NCBI GenBank assembly: GCA_039545315.1
Contig: BCIM01000002.1
Span: 2,456,331 to 2,520,330 of the forward strand
Direction of reading: 5' to 3'
DNA: 64,000 nucleotides
Origin: Kondoa malvinella
Lineage: Eukaryota; Basidiomycota; Agaricostilbomycetes; Agaricostilbales; Kondoaceae
In this document: positions 37,811 through 48,162 of the stretch, piece by piece
How the letters are laid out: every line of letters starts with the position of its first letter
Position numbering within the stretch: the first letter of the stretch is position 1
Made by a program: the position numbers and the translations under genes
Notes under the pieces: model-generated
Told to the model about the DNA's origin: nothing
The model's input: only the letters and a program-made list of their open reading frames with translations
The model's database searches: none

Positions 37811-38233
37811 GTATGCAGCCGTTGATGCAAGAAGCCAAGAAGCATGCAAACATCACACGGCAGTCTTCGTGACATCGTTAAGGTAGCTCGCCCACTTCTG
37901 ACACTTGCAAGTAGCTGATCCCGACGCAGTTCCAGTCGTACATATTACCAACACTTTGATACCGCATCCATTGAATTTCAAACTGTTTAAGCCTTTTCAA
38001 AAAGTGAAAAGACGGCCATCTAGTCTTTTCGCCTCATTTTTCGTGTTCGTCGCGACTTGCCCCGTGCTATGATACATCGAGGGCAGTCATTCAGCTCGTC
38101 TTAGCGGGCACACCAGCAGTGTCCGCATTCGGACATGCTGTTGATCTTCGGAAGTAATTTTTTGGATGACATCTTCTGACCGGCTGACCTCTGCTGATTC
38201 TCATCCCCCTCTTCTTTTTCTTCGCTGAGCAGC
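37811..38233. other. intergenic region with stem-loops
   Basis: Holds the 3' end of the exportin gene and the promoter of the secreted-protein gene. The only structure noticed is the pair of alternative stem-loops at 37993-38030. Confidence 0.4.
37993..38030. repeat. alternative short inverted repeats
   Basis: GAAAAGAC (38006-38013) can pair with GTCTTTTC (38023-38030), or its first six bases GAAAAG with CTTTTC (37993-37998). The two hairpins exclude each other. They lie about 190 nt past the exportin stop codon. Confidence 0.5.
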
Positions 38234-39532
38234 ATGGAGTTCCTGTTGCTTTTCAGCGTCTTCTCTCTTATTCTGCTCCAGAGCGAAGGAAAAGAAGCCA
38301 AATGGGCAGCCAAGGGCTATCAGCAAGAGAATTTCTTTGCTTTCAGCTTGCGCCAATTACTACCCATGGCTGGCAATGCTCTGATCCCTGTGCCAGAGAA
38401 ATCAGCCGAATGCCCGAATCGAATGAATGATGATGGCAAGCACGACTGTCCAGGCAAGATGCTGGCCCACGACCAGCGATTTGACGACTGCGACGATACT
38501 TGGCGATATTGCCATTGCGACAGTGCTCCGTTTTCGCCAGAATCGCTTACCGCAGACTTTGCCAGAGTCCCAATAGGCGTACGCCGTATGGTCAATCAGA
38601 CGAATATCTATCCTACGCAAGGCACGTCACATGGGCTCACTTATCCAGGGTCAGCTGGCTTCGAATAATTAGATGCGACCTGACCTTTGCTCTGCGGATA
38701 GTGACAGAACCGTTTGGCTTTGGTTGAACGCTGAACCGGCATCAGGCAACATGCTATTTCACGAGTCTTTACACGCCGCCGATTACTCCAGTGATACAGA
38801 ATGGGAACAAGCGATCAGCGCTGATGCCTTTGTCGCTGACCCATATTCGAAAATGAGCAACGCAGAGGTCAGCGAGGCTCCTGCACGATTCGTGCTGTCG
38901 GCCGATACGGTCATTGACAGGCCTTTGCACAAGCTGGTATCCTCATGATCTACTCCTTGTTCAAGGGACAGATGCCTGAAGGCTTTGCGAGAGACAAGAT
39001 GACACATCAATTCAATTACCTAGAGGGATTGAATCTGTTTCAGCCTGCAACTCTCTTTGGACGTACTTGCGCCTTTGAGGATGGAATTCCAAAGTATGCT
39101 AAGTGAGTGCCGTCTGCATTGTTGTGTTGCATCAGTTTCATATCTCCTAGGCACACTAAGCCGCCCATCTCGAACCCGACATCAGATGGCGTGCATGCAG
39201 AAACGATGGGCAATGCTGTTGTGGTGAAAGTTGTAGAAGCTCCAGTGCCGCTGCGCAGTCAGGAGGACGAAGTAAATGAAGCTACGGCCAGCCAAGTTCC
39301 TTCCGCTGCGGTGGAATCAGAAGAAGATAGAGCACTGAGCACTACTTTCGACATAGACAGAGCGACGAGCACAAAAGGAGCAGCTCAGATCTACTCTGAG
39401 CCAATTGAAGATGATTCGGTGAAAGGAGACATGGTCATGGCAGAGAATGGTGCCGTCGAGAGGACAAGGGTGTCAATATGGCTCAGAGCACTGATGTTGC
39501 TTGCGTTGGTGCATGTGTATAGCGTTAGATGA
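38234..39532 (+). CDS. putative secreted zincin-like protein with HExxH motif
   Basis: No known family recognised. A signal peptide (MEFLLLFSVFSLILLQSEGK) opens exon 1, followed by a Cys-containing domain (CPNRMNDDGKHDCPGKM, DDCDDTWRYCHCDSAP). Exon 2 has WLNAEPASGNMLFHESLHAA, containing HESLH, the zinc-binding HExxH of metalloproteases, then Asp and Trp/Glu residues (YSSDTEWEQAISADAFVADP) that could supply the third ligand. Exon 3 (QMPEGFARDKMTHQFNYLEG) and exon 4 add an acidic, Ser/Glu-rich region and end in a hydrophobic stretch VSIWLRALMLLALVHVYSV, like a membrane or GPI-type tail. Exons 2 and 3 join through an intron of only ~35 nt (38938-38972) or need another model. Gene real with good probability; protease activity is inference. 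Confidence 0.6.
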
Positions 39533-39901
39533 AAGTAATCAAAGCGAGATGTGTTCGACTCCTTGTGATATGACGCTTTTGCAAACAAAACCTGGTCGGA
39601 TTTCGATGCACAAGAGGAGAATGTGCATCTGGCTTGCAATTCGCATCATGTTGACCTGCTTAACCTGGTCTTGGCCTTCCAAGGCTGCGACGGATGATGA
39701 TTGCGAAAAGCGAGCCGGAAAAGGCGTGTACACAAGGCAGTAGCAAGGAGCCCAAACATGGCAAGATGTGTGCTAGATCGCTCGACGGCAACGATGTCAC
39801 GGAGAGCTCGGGTAGATGAGAAAGCTTGCAAGCAAGAAGAAGCGGGAATAGTGAAAAGGAACCAAAGCAGTGCAGAACACATCATATTACAGAGCTCCTC
39901 A
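39533..39901. other. convergent 3' intergenic region
   Basis: Between the secreted-protein gene and the small membrane-protein gene. The open frames here continue only by reading through the splice donors of the latter. Nothing recognised. Confidence 0.4.
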
Positions 39902-40207
39902 TCAAGCTGATTGCAATTCTTGAGACACTGCTGCGGATAAAGTCTTGCATTGAGCTTACCCTTTTCAGCAGGTTCAACAGCAGCCTGTTTCTTCCACCTA
40001 GCTTCTAGCTGGTCATTAGCCCACAACGCTGACCAAGCGAATGCGCCCAATCCAAGCCATACGACAGCCCTTTGTGTTCCCGCGAGCTATACCATTCCAA
40101 CACGTCATTAACCGTTGACATTTCACAGAGTGTGAACAAACCGCTTTGTAGGATTGAGCAAAGGTCTTGCTGCGAATCAACTTGGCTGGATCTTGCTCCG
40201 CTGGCAT
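39902..40207 (-). CDS. small single-span membrane protein (microprotein)
   Basis: Three short exons join in phase into a protein of 60-70 residues: MPAEQDPAKLIRSKTFAQSY with KA, then AVVWLGLGAFAWSALWANDQ and LEARWKKQAAVEPAEK, then AVSQELQSA and a stop. It has one hydrophobic segment (VVWLGLGAFAWSALWA) between a short polar N-terminus and a charged C-terminal helix, the layout of small inner-mitochondrial-membrane or respiratory-complex accessory proteins. I do not recognise the family. Both introns have normal donors (GTTTGT, GTAAGC) and acceptors. It would be missed by ORF-length filters. Confidence 0.5.
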
Positions 40208-40777
40208 GATGAGCCCGAACGAAAGACGCGGGTGGTTAATGACGCGGTCGACGCCCAAAAATGAGGGTGAATGAAAGTGTGGGAATGGGAAAGCTGGCAG
40301 ATCCGTAGGGATACTTACTAGTGTGCTTAACGTGGGTCGCAGGCTCTCGTGAGATGAGCCCTTGCTCGAGAAGGCTCGACAGGGCCTCCGGAAGACACAG
40401 CCGAAGCAATTGTTTTGTTTTGGAACTTTGCCTTCGCAGAGACGAGGCAATCCCCATCAGACAAAAGTGAGTACCAGAGCCTGCACAGAGGGACGGACGG
40501 GCGTCTGACTGGACCTCGCCATAGCCTTCTCAAGCACAAGTTGGGCTGGATCCGTTGGTGTGAGTCTCTTTGGTCGTCCAACTGCCCCTCCTCCGATTGC
40601 GGCTGACCTGCTATTCCGGTTTATACAGGCATGCATCGGTCCTGTTTAAAAGATTTGACATCTCAGCTGGACTCGAGACGTTGCCTGGTAAGTTTGGCCC
40701 GCTCTATTTCTTTGTTATTCTCTTTTCCTCTTGTTCCGGAAGCATTTCTGTCGTCGAACGCAAGCCTGACCGCCGAC
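40208..40777. other. divergent promoter and forkhead 5' leader
   Basis: Upstream of both the small membrane protein and the forkhead gene. The stretch just before 40778 is open in the forkhead frame back to an ATG at 40631, so the forkhead protein could start 49 residues earlier. A GC-rich portion lies at 40360-40420. No other feature seen. Confidence 0.4.
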
Positions 40778-43727
40778 ATGGCTTTCGTCGATAGTTACTT
40801 TGAGGCCTTTCTCAACTCTTTCCTGCATCAAGTCGAGCAGAGTGGACTCGAAGTACCATCCGGAGTCAGCAACCTTACCGACTTGAACTCTTTCTATCAA
40901 CGCATCGCTAGTATCAATTCTATCCCTCTAGCCTATCCGAATCGACCAATCGATCAATATCTTCAACCGGCGAGTTGGAGCATGAATCAGACGCCCTTGC
41001 GGTCAAACTCTTCACCTGTACCGCAACTTGTACAACACGATCAACAAGCTAGCTCTTCCTCACCACCTGTATTGACTCCGCCTGCTCATCAACAGCCCAC
41101 GAAAGAGATTGCACAAGAAAACTACGCTCGAGCACACAAAACCGTGATCGACATGTTGCACCCGCACGGACAAGTTGCGCATCGCAGCGTATCACCTATG
41201 CCTACCAACGGATCAACTCCACTCAAGGAAGAAGCAAACAGAATGAAGCGCAAGAGAAGTCAAGAAGGCCTAACACCGCTTCGCGCCCCAAATCGCGGTG
41301 AACCAAACCTTGTTTCAGACGACACTCGTAATGCTGCTCATGAGCTTCTTGGTCTCGGTATGCAATTCGATGGCGCTTCAGCGACAGATCAACAGTCCGC
41401 AACAAACACCCGAAGAAGCGGGATGCTTGAAGAGTCTAGCAGTCCAGCCTCGGCCCAAGCTCTGAATGGATCGAGTAGAGGTGCAATGGAACGCTTGCTT
41501 GGTGGTGGTGCTGGAAGCTCGGCAGAATTGAGTGAAAAGCGATCAGACAATGCGTCTCCTTCTCAGGTTCGCTCAATGTGATGCTGGCCCGCGCAGCTGT
41601 CTCATGAATTGCCTTTTCACAGTCTGCTCAAGCTGGTCCACCGTCTCAACCAGCAGCTCCAGAATTTCGAGCATTTTTCGCAGCAGCAGCGGCCGGTCAA
41701 CAAACGGAGAATTTCAGTTCAATGCCTCAATACCAGCCTTTACCTCAATCGTACGCTCCTGTACAACAGCATTACTATGCACAGCAAGCGCCTATGAACA
41801 ACAACATGTACGAAGTCATTGACCCTGAACTTGGGCGGAGAGGGATCAGTCCAGCTCCTTCAGCCATGTCTCATCAAGAAGCGGACGATTGGGCAAACGG
41901 ACAACGATTCGCTCAACCTGGTTTGGGCGCTTCTCAAGTCTCTTTGGATCCGTCAATGCGATCGTCTCAGAGCTCCGAACAAGGTTCGTATACCACCTTG
42001 GCGACTTCTGTTTCAAGTAGAGCTCCAACGCCCAGCCTCAATGGCAGTGTCAACGAACAGTCGGCACCCAAGAAGAAGGGTGGAAAGAAGGCAGATGGCG
42101 CAAAGACTACCAAAAGGGACCGTTCAGGCAAACCACCTTATAGCTGTTCGTCCTTTATTTCTGCTATTCTTTAATATGCTCATCATCTATTATAGACGCC
42201 GCGCTGATTGGTCAAGCTATCTTCAATGCACCTGACAAGCGCATCTCGTTGAACGACATCTACACTTACATTATCGACAACTATGCATACTACAAGAAAG
42301 AAGATGCAGGCTGGCAAAATTCGATCCGTCATAACCTCTCGCTCAACGAGTGTTTCATGAAGACTCCTCGAGATGCCAGTCAACCAGGAAAAGGAGCTTT
42401 GTGGACGGTCGTTCCAGGTTGCGAGGAGCAATTTCACAATGGTGGATTTGTCAAAAAGGGTGGAGCGAGAAAATCCAAAGCTGCACCAAAAGCAAAAGCA
42501 AACGCCAAAGTCCCAAGTACTGCTTCAACGAGTCAGCTTGCCCCTCCGGGCGAATCAGCTTCTGCGGCACCTTCTCCAGCACCTTCTGAAACCGGCAGTA
42601 TTCAGAGCGACACGTCCTATGTGTCTACAGCTCCGCCTAAGAAGAGGCAGAAACGAGACGCATCCCTTCTGTCTCAGCCGCCTTCGGCTTCCAGCTCGCA
42701 GACTACTTTTGTCGAGCCCGAGCCCAAAACGACACGAGCGGAAGAGACGTATGAAGCGGAAGAAGCGGACGATATTGACATTCCTTTGCAACCACCTGCA
42801 CCTGTTCGCCGAAGCCATCGCCGACGTCATTCGACCATGCGAGACACTCAAAATGCTGTTCAAGAGTTTCAGCTACCGAACCGCAATGAAGCTGTCGAAC
42901 CAATCAAGAGGCATGTCCTTGGTTCGCCAAAGCTGGGCAGCGCGAGTGCATCAGCCATTTTCAGCCGAGATGATGATCTTCCTTCTCACCAGGAACTGGC
43001 AGCTGCTTTGCTCGCTTCGCCTGTCCCTGCTGTGTCTGCTGGTATGCCTGTTCGAGACGCTACTCCTCCCCCACCAAGCTACTCCGGCTTTCTTCCTCCT
43101 GTTCAGATTCGTCAAGGCGGTACCCCATTGAACACTTTCCGCTCTCCAGAAGTTTCAGCTGCTGAATTTGGTGGACCAGCTTACAACATGTTTAGCGCAG
43201 TCACACAGTCGCCTGTCTCTTCACTGCGCGGCAACCACAATCCGGTAGCTTCGCCGATGCAAACCAGCAATATCCGAGGGGATGATGGAGAAGAGGATGA
43301 TACAATGCGAGGCGATGACGAAGGAATGCCAGCAACCCGTGGAACTTCAGCTCCAGCCGCAGCAGACGCAAAAGCAGTCGATGAGACGATGCAAACACCA
43401 GTTGTCCCATCATCGACCAGAGGGGGATCAGCACCCAACCCACAAGCTCGTGAAGCTTCTCGCGCTTTGCAATTCATGCAAGGTACACCTGGACCACCTG
43501 GTTGTCGACCATACGCAACGTCTCCTGGCAAACCACCTGGATCGCCAATGGGTCACTATGCTTGGAACACGTCTTTTAGCGACCCTTACGATACTGTCGG
43601 ATCAGAGCTCGAGCGACTCAGCGAAAGTAAGAGTCACCCATTCTCCAATTGGCCGCAGACACCTGGCACTTTCAGCACGCCTAGATTGCCATCAGCGCTC
43701 GGCAGTTGGTCAAGTCCAGCTTGGTGA
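40778..43727 (+). CDS. forkhead-box transcription factor
   Basis: Sequence-specific DNA-binding protein of ~950 residues. The forkhead domain sits in the middle and spans an intron: GKPPYS, then YAALIGQAIFNAPDKRISLN, IYTYIIDNYAYYKKEDAGWQ and NSIRHNLSLNECFMK, with the recognition helix intact (NSIRHNLSLN), followed by wing residues GKGALWTVVPGCEEQF and a basic tail (KKGGARKSKAAPKAKAN). It is preceded by Gln/Ser/Pro-rich low-complexity regions and a basic stretch (KKKGGKKADGAKTTKRDRS), and followed by a long disordered tail. The N-terminus MAFVDSYFEAFLNSFLHQVE is amphipathic. Three exons. Start at 40778 is preferred, but 40631 is in frame. No FHA domain was seen, which separates it from Fkh1/2 types. 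Confidence 0.9.
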
Positions 43728-44112
43728 TTCGAAGAGAGGAAGAAGAAGACTTGTGCAGTAATTGGAACGCTTATTGGAAATGTTGAGAAAGTTGTGCTTG
43801 ATGTACTTGCGGAATCTGGTCAGTCAAAAGTGGTGATACGTAAAAATGAAACTGTTTATATTGCCTTTCACTTTGGTGCCACTATAAGACATTCCATCTT
43901 GTCGTTCTTTCTCCTAGTCAAACTGCTCGCTTGTCTTCTCCTTCGAGGATCAGTCTGAAGCGCAAAGATGATCTGAACTCCAAAAGGTGATGACACATGC
44001 AATGGTTTATGCTTGATGCTATTACAAAGATGCTTCGAGTGCTGTGATTCTTCACTGCCGATATTTCCCAATGACTTTCGTTTCCTTCTTTCCAATCTCG
44101 TCCAAGCTTTTC
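43728..44112. other. convergent 3' intergenic region
   Basis: Between the forkhead and homeodomain genes. Expected 3' untranslated sequence of both; nothing else seen. Confidence 0.4.
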
Positions 44113-45548
44113 TCACATCTGGTTCCATCGTCCGCTCATCAAACCCAGCAACAAAGCAGCCTCGTTGTGACTCTCATCCGCCTCATCCGCACTGTCGATA
44201 CTGCTAAAGCTCTCATCACCTCTGCCACCCTTCTTCCTCGCATCAAGCAAGACCTCATCATCGGTAGACACTTCCATCTCTTCCGCCTTTTCACTCGACC
44301 CAACCTCGCAAGCCGCCTTCAACAAGAATCCTAAACTCAACTTGCCACACTCCTTGCTCAAGCCACCAGAAGAAGGCGAAGAAGACATGGCATACAAAAA
44401 GGGTGAAGTAGACGTGTTGAGCTGACTGAAGGAAGCTTCTTGCATCAACTTTTGCCTCTTGCGCACTAGAGCGGTCGTAGCGTCTGATCCGGGTGAATGT
44501 TCGTTGACTTTACCGGGTGAAGGGAATTCATCTTCGTCGTCGAAAGAAGGACGAGAGATGTGCGAATAGGTGAAGACTGAGTGAGCGCGTTTCAGTGGAG
44601 CAGGGCGTCCAAAGGGTCCTACTGATTTAGGTGAATGCTGATCTGCTAGATTCAGAGGTGGGAGACAGGCTTGACCGTTTGCGTTGGTAGAGTAAGGTTG
44701 GGAGGTCTGGCGACGGATAGTCGGACGAGCTGGAGTTGCTAACGGAGCTTCAGCTGGTCGTCTGGCCGTTACAGTCCGAGAGTCGTGTGCAGGATAGGGG
44801 AAGAGAGAGGAGGTTGATGCTGGTGCTGAATTGGCGCGCGCGATAGATGGTCGGTTGACCGTCAGAGTCGCTATGGACGGCAGCTGGAGCGAATCAGCTT
44901 GCGGTCGTGAAGATTGTGCTTGTGGCATCAGTCCAGCCGGGACAGTATATGCTGGACGCGACGGTACGACATCAGAGAATGGTGGTAGGTCGCGTAACGA
45001 GTATTTGCTGTATTCTGAAGGACACGGTAGCTTGACCAGAACACGATCGCTGACTGGTAGCTTCTTCTCTTTCTGTCTACGGTTCTACAACATGCATAGC
45101 ATTAGCGAGACGCTCAGACACTGTTTTGACCAGCACTGACTTGAAACCAAATCTGAACCGCTCTAGGCGTCATATTGAGCTTCTTGGCAATAGTCTGCCG
45201 TAGTTGCAAGTCAGGCAAAGGGTTCTGCTGGAAATTGTTCTCTAGGGTAGCCAATTCTTGAGGTGTTGTGCGTCTGCGCTTTTTCGTGTCCTTCATTTCG
45301 TCCATTGTACTGATGTCGACCAGTCCGTACGGCCCATTGTCGGACGACTCGCTTGCAGCAGGACTTGGTGCTGCATCTTGTGTTGATGTTTGGGCAGCTG
45401 GAAGCGTCGAGAAGCTCGAAGGGGACGAAGAGCGCGAATTGATAGGAGCTGAAGGCATTGACGAGTACAGGCCAGTAGATAGCGGTATAGGGAAGTTGTA
45501 GATTGGCACGAGCTGCCGCGCAAGAGGCAATTGGCGTTGAGCGTGCAT
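44113..45548 (-). CDS. homeodomain transcription factor
   Basis: ~460-residue protein in two exons. The homeodomain lies at about residues 85-145: KDTKKRRRTTPQELATLENN, PLPDLQLRQTIAKKLNMTPR and AVQIWFQNRRQKEKK, the last split by an intron (about 45085-45140) exactly after WFQ. The recognition helix keeps W, F, N and R; position 50 is Gln. The rest is Ser/Pro/Ala-rich and disordered, with phosphorylation-like SP sites (HSPKSVGPF, PSPGKVNEHSPG) and an acidic C-terminal part (SFSSIDSADEADESHNEAAL). It resembles fungal regulators of the Pho2/Yox1 kind, but outside the homeodomain there is no diagnostic match. Not the mating-type HD class as far as visible: no partner HD gene lies alongside. Confidence 0.87.
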
Positions 45549-45890
45549 TGTTTTGAAATTTAGGCGCGCGCAAGAGACTGTTAAAGTGTTTGTTTGGCCT
45601 TTCGGAGACTAGTCAACGGAGAACAAGAGGCGAAGCAGCGAACGCAAATGAAGTCGCCAAGCTAGTCGTGGGTTGTAATGAGAATGTGCTAGATGAACCG
45701 AAAGGAGGTCCTGTCATAAATGGAATTCGCAAAAAGTAAACACAGCACGCGTGTCGGTGTCACGTAAGCGTCTTTCTCGGGATGCTCTACATCATACGCG
45801 ACACGCCGAAGAAGGGACCAAAATAATAATGATGTAGACGAATCGCATTGCAAGCTCGGCTACCCATCATCACTTTCTTTCGACAAACAT
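45549..45890. other. promoter region of homeodomain gene
   Basis: 342 bp between the homeodomain start and the aldolase stop on the same strand. No gene or repeat recognised. Confidence 0.4.
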
Positions 45891-47834
45891 TTACAAGCGG
45901 TTCTCGCAGCTGTACAACCCGGGATCAATGAGCCAAATACTTGACTAATAAACGAGGGCACGTACAGCAAGTCCTTCATTGCCTCCTTGACACGCTTGAC
46001 CATGGTTACTTCACCCTCACGGACCCATACTCTGTAAGAATACATCAGATAGTCATAGCCATGCAAGGAAGGGAGCTCACCTTGGGTCGTAGTACTTCTT
46101 GTTAGGTGCATCAGGTCCCTTTTCTGGGTTGCCGACTTGAGTAGCGACAAAGTCCTTCTTGTCGGTGAAGTCTGTGCGCGGACGCAGATGATGAGCTTGC
46201 GTAAAGCACATCATCTTGTGCACTCACAGTTTCTGAACCCTTCCATGTACGCCCATTGAGTGTCAGTGTCCTATACATCGAAGTCATCTCAGCACGCAGC
46301 AATGCAAACAACTTCAAGGAACGTACAACGTTCATCTTGACACAGCCGTTCTTGACAGCAGTGGTAATTTCCTCTTTGGCGGATCCAGATCCACCGTGGA
46401 AGACGAGGAAGACAGGGTAGTTGGGCACGTCCTTGCCGGATAGTTGCTGCTTGACGTACTTCTGGTGCTTCTCGAGCAGTTCAGGGTGAAGACGAACGTT
46501 TCCGGGCTCTGTCAGCCCGTCATTATCAACAACATACAGGACGTATAGACATGAAGGACTGACTGTAGACACCATGCACATTACCGAAAGCAGCGGCAAT
46601 GGAGAACATGTCCGAGACTTCACTGAAAGCCTTGTAAATGTCCCAAATGTCCTCGGGCTGAGTGTACAGGGAAGCGTTGTCGACGCCAGTGTTGTCAACG
46701 CCATCTTCCTCACCACCAGTGATACCAATCTCCATCTCGAGCCAAAGGTCGATCTTGGCCATGCGCTTAAAGTATTTCACGCAAATCTCAATGTTTTCTT
46801 CTTTCGACTCTTCCGACAAGTCCAACATGTGAGAAGAGAAGAGTGGCTCGCCATTCTTCTTAAAGTATTCTTCGTCGGCTTCGAGCATTCCATCGAACCA
46901 AGGTAGGAGCTTCTTTGCGCAGTGATCGGTGTGGACAACGACCGGGCTACGATTGATCAGTCTGAGGCTTGGCTCTGTGGAGCAATAGCCTACATGCCGT
47001 ATGCAGGTGCGATAGCGCTGAGACACAAGGTCAGTGCGGAAAGCGGCACTCTCGGAGTTGTGCGTACCGAATGTAGTGAGCTGCAGCTACGGCGCCAGCG
47101 ACTGAAGCGGCTTGTGTCTCAGCAGGGTTCTTGACTCCCTTTCCGGCCCTATATCATGTCTAAGCGATGCATCTCACTTGGCGTGGACCGGCTCCTACCA
47201 GAAAGCAGCGCCTGTCAAGAAACCGAGAACAATCAGCGCATGCTGATTGTTCCATGGTTATCACCGACCTCCTTGAGACATCTGGAGAATCACAGGTGCT
47301 TTGGCATCACTGTATGCACCGCTCAGATCTAGCACCGCTTATTTGTCGAAAGAACCTACCGAGCTCCCTCGAGCGCGGCAACAGCAGTTGAGGAGGAGGT
47401 GACGTTCTAACAGAGGATCATAAGCGCTGTCGTACAAGCAACTCAACCGGACTCACGAAAGCCTAAAATTACCAGAGCATAAGATGAGATGTCTACTTCC
47501 TACTTGCACAGACACATACAGGGATGGCAAACTATACAGCCATGGGGCATCAGTGCCGCGCTCGTGCAAGGGGAGGTAGCGACTCACGCCTTCCTTCTTA
47601 GCATAAGCAAAGAGCTTCTTGCTGTACAGGAACATGAGACAGAGTCCTCCTTGCGCATAGTGGGCACTTACACATTTTCGCCTGTCCAACGGCGAACGCC
47701 TGCATCAGCTACAATTCACCCGGAGCATGACAAAGTCAAGTACCAGTAATGACGCCAGCCTGGGACGCTGTGGTCAGCTCCCGTCGTCTATGCTGTTCTC
47801 ATATACTGACAGGTACGATATCTAAAGCTCCCAT
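45891..47834 (-). CDS. FBA1: fructose-bisphosphate aldolase, class II
   Basis: Zinc-dependent glycolytic/gluconeogenic aldolase that cleaves fructose 1,6-bisphosphate. The start exon reads MGALDI; small exons give QAGVITG, KKLFAYAKKEG and KGVKNPAETQAASVAGAV. Then PVVVHTDHCAKKLLPWFDGM (zinc His and catalytic region), EPLFSSHMLDLSEES, WLEMEIGITGGEEDGVDNTG, FSIAAAFGNVHGVYSPGNV, PVFLVFHGGSGSAKEEI and DPRVWVREGEVTMVKRVKEA. It ends DLLCENRL after a last intron, rather than reading through into the open frame. The gene is cut into about a dozen exons, many tiny in the first third, which is unusual for a highly expressed glycolytic gene but coherent. Start inferred from the family. Confidence 0.9.
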
Positions 47835-48162
47835 ATTGAAAATGATGTGATGGAGAGAAAGAGAGCTGCACTCCCTTCCAAGACATCATGGAGAAATTCG
47901 GGCAACATCCGAAGGGCGGGTGGACGAAGGCAAGGCGAGGATGTTCAAGGCGCAGAAGACCAGTGGTAGCACTGCAATAGCAGTCATATATGCATTGCAA
48001 TCGTCTGAAATCCTTCCGTTTTCTCGCATCTTGACCAAAGAAAGACTCGCAGATCAGCATACCACCTTTTGCGTGTGATACTGTCACGTAGTCTGCTACT
48101 AGCTAGATGACTTCATGCCTGCTCTGCTTGTCAGAGATCGATACTCACAGACGGATGAATCC
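47835..48162. other. FBA1 promoter region
   Basis: Short stretch between the aldolase start and the end of the aldo-keto reductase copy 1, both on the minus strand. Should hold the aldolase promoter; nothing distinctive recognised. Confidence 0.4.

Noticed and set aside
42373..43131. 252-codon plus-strand ORF inside the forkhead gene
   Set aside because: It is a +1 frame shadow of the low-complexity forkhead tail; the forkhead frame continues with the DNA-binding domain.
44113..45548. Mating-type homeodomain locus
   Set aside because: There is a single homeodomain gene, not a divergent HD1/HD2 pair, and the neighbours are not those usual at such loci.
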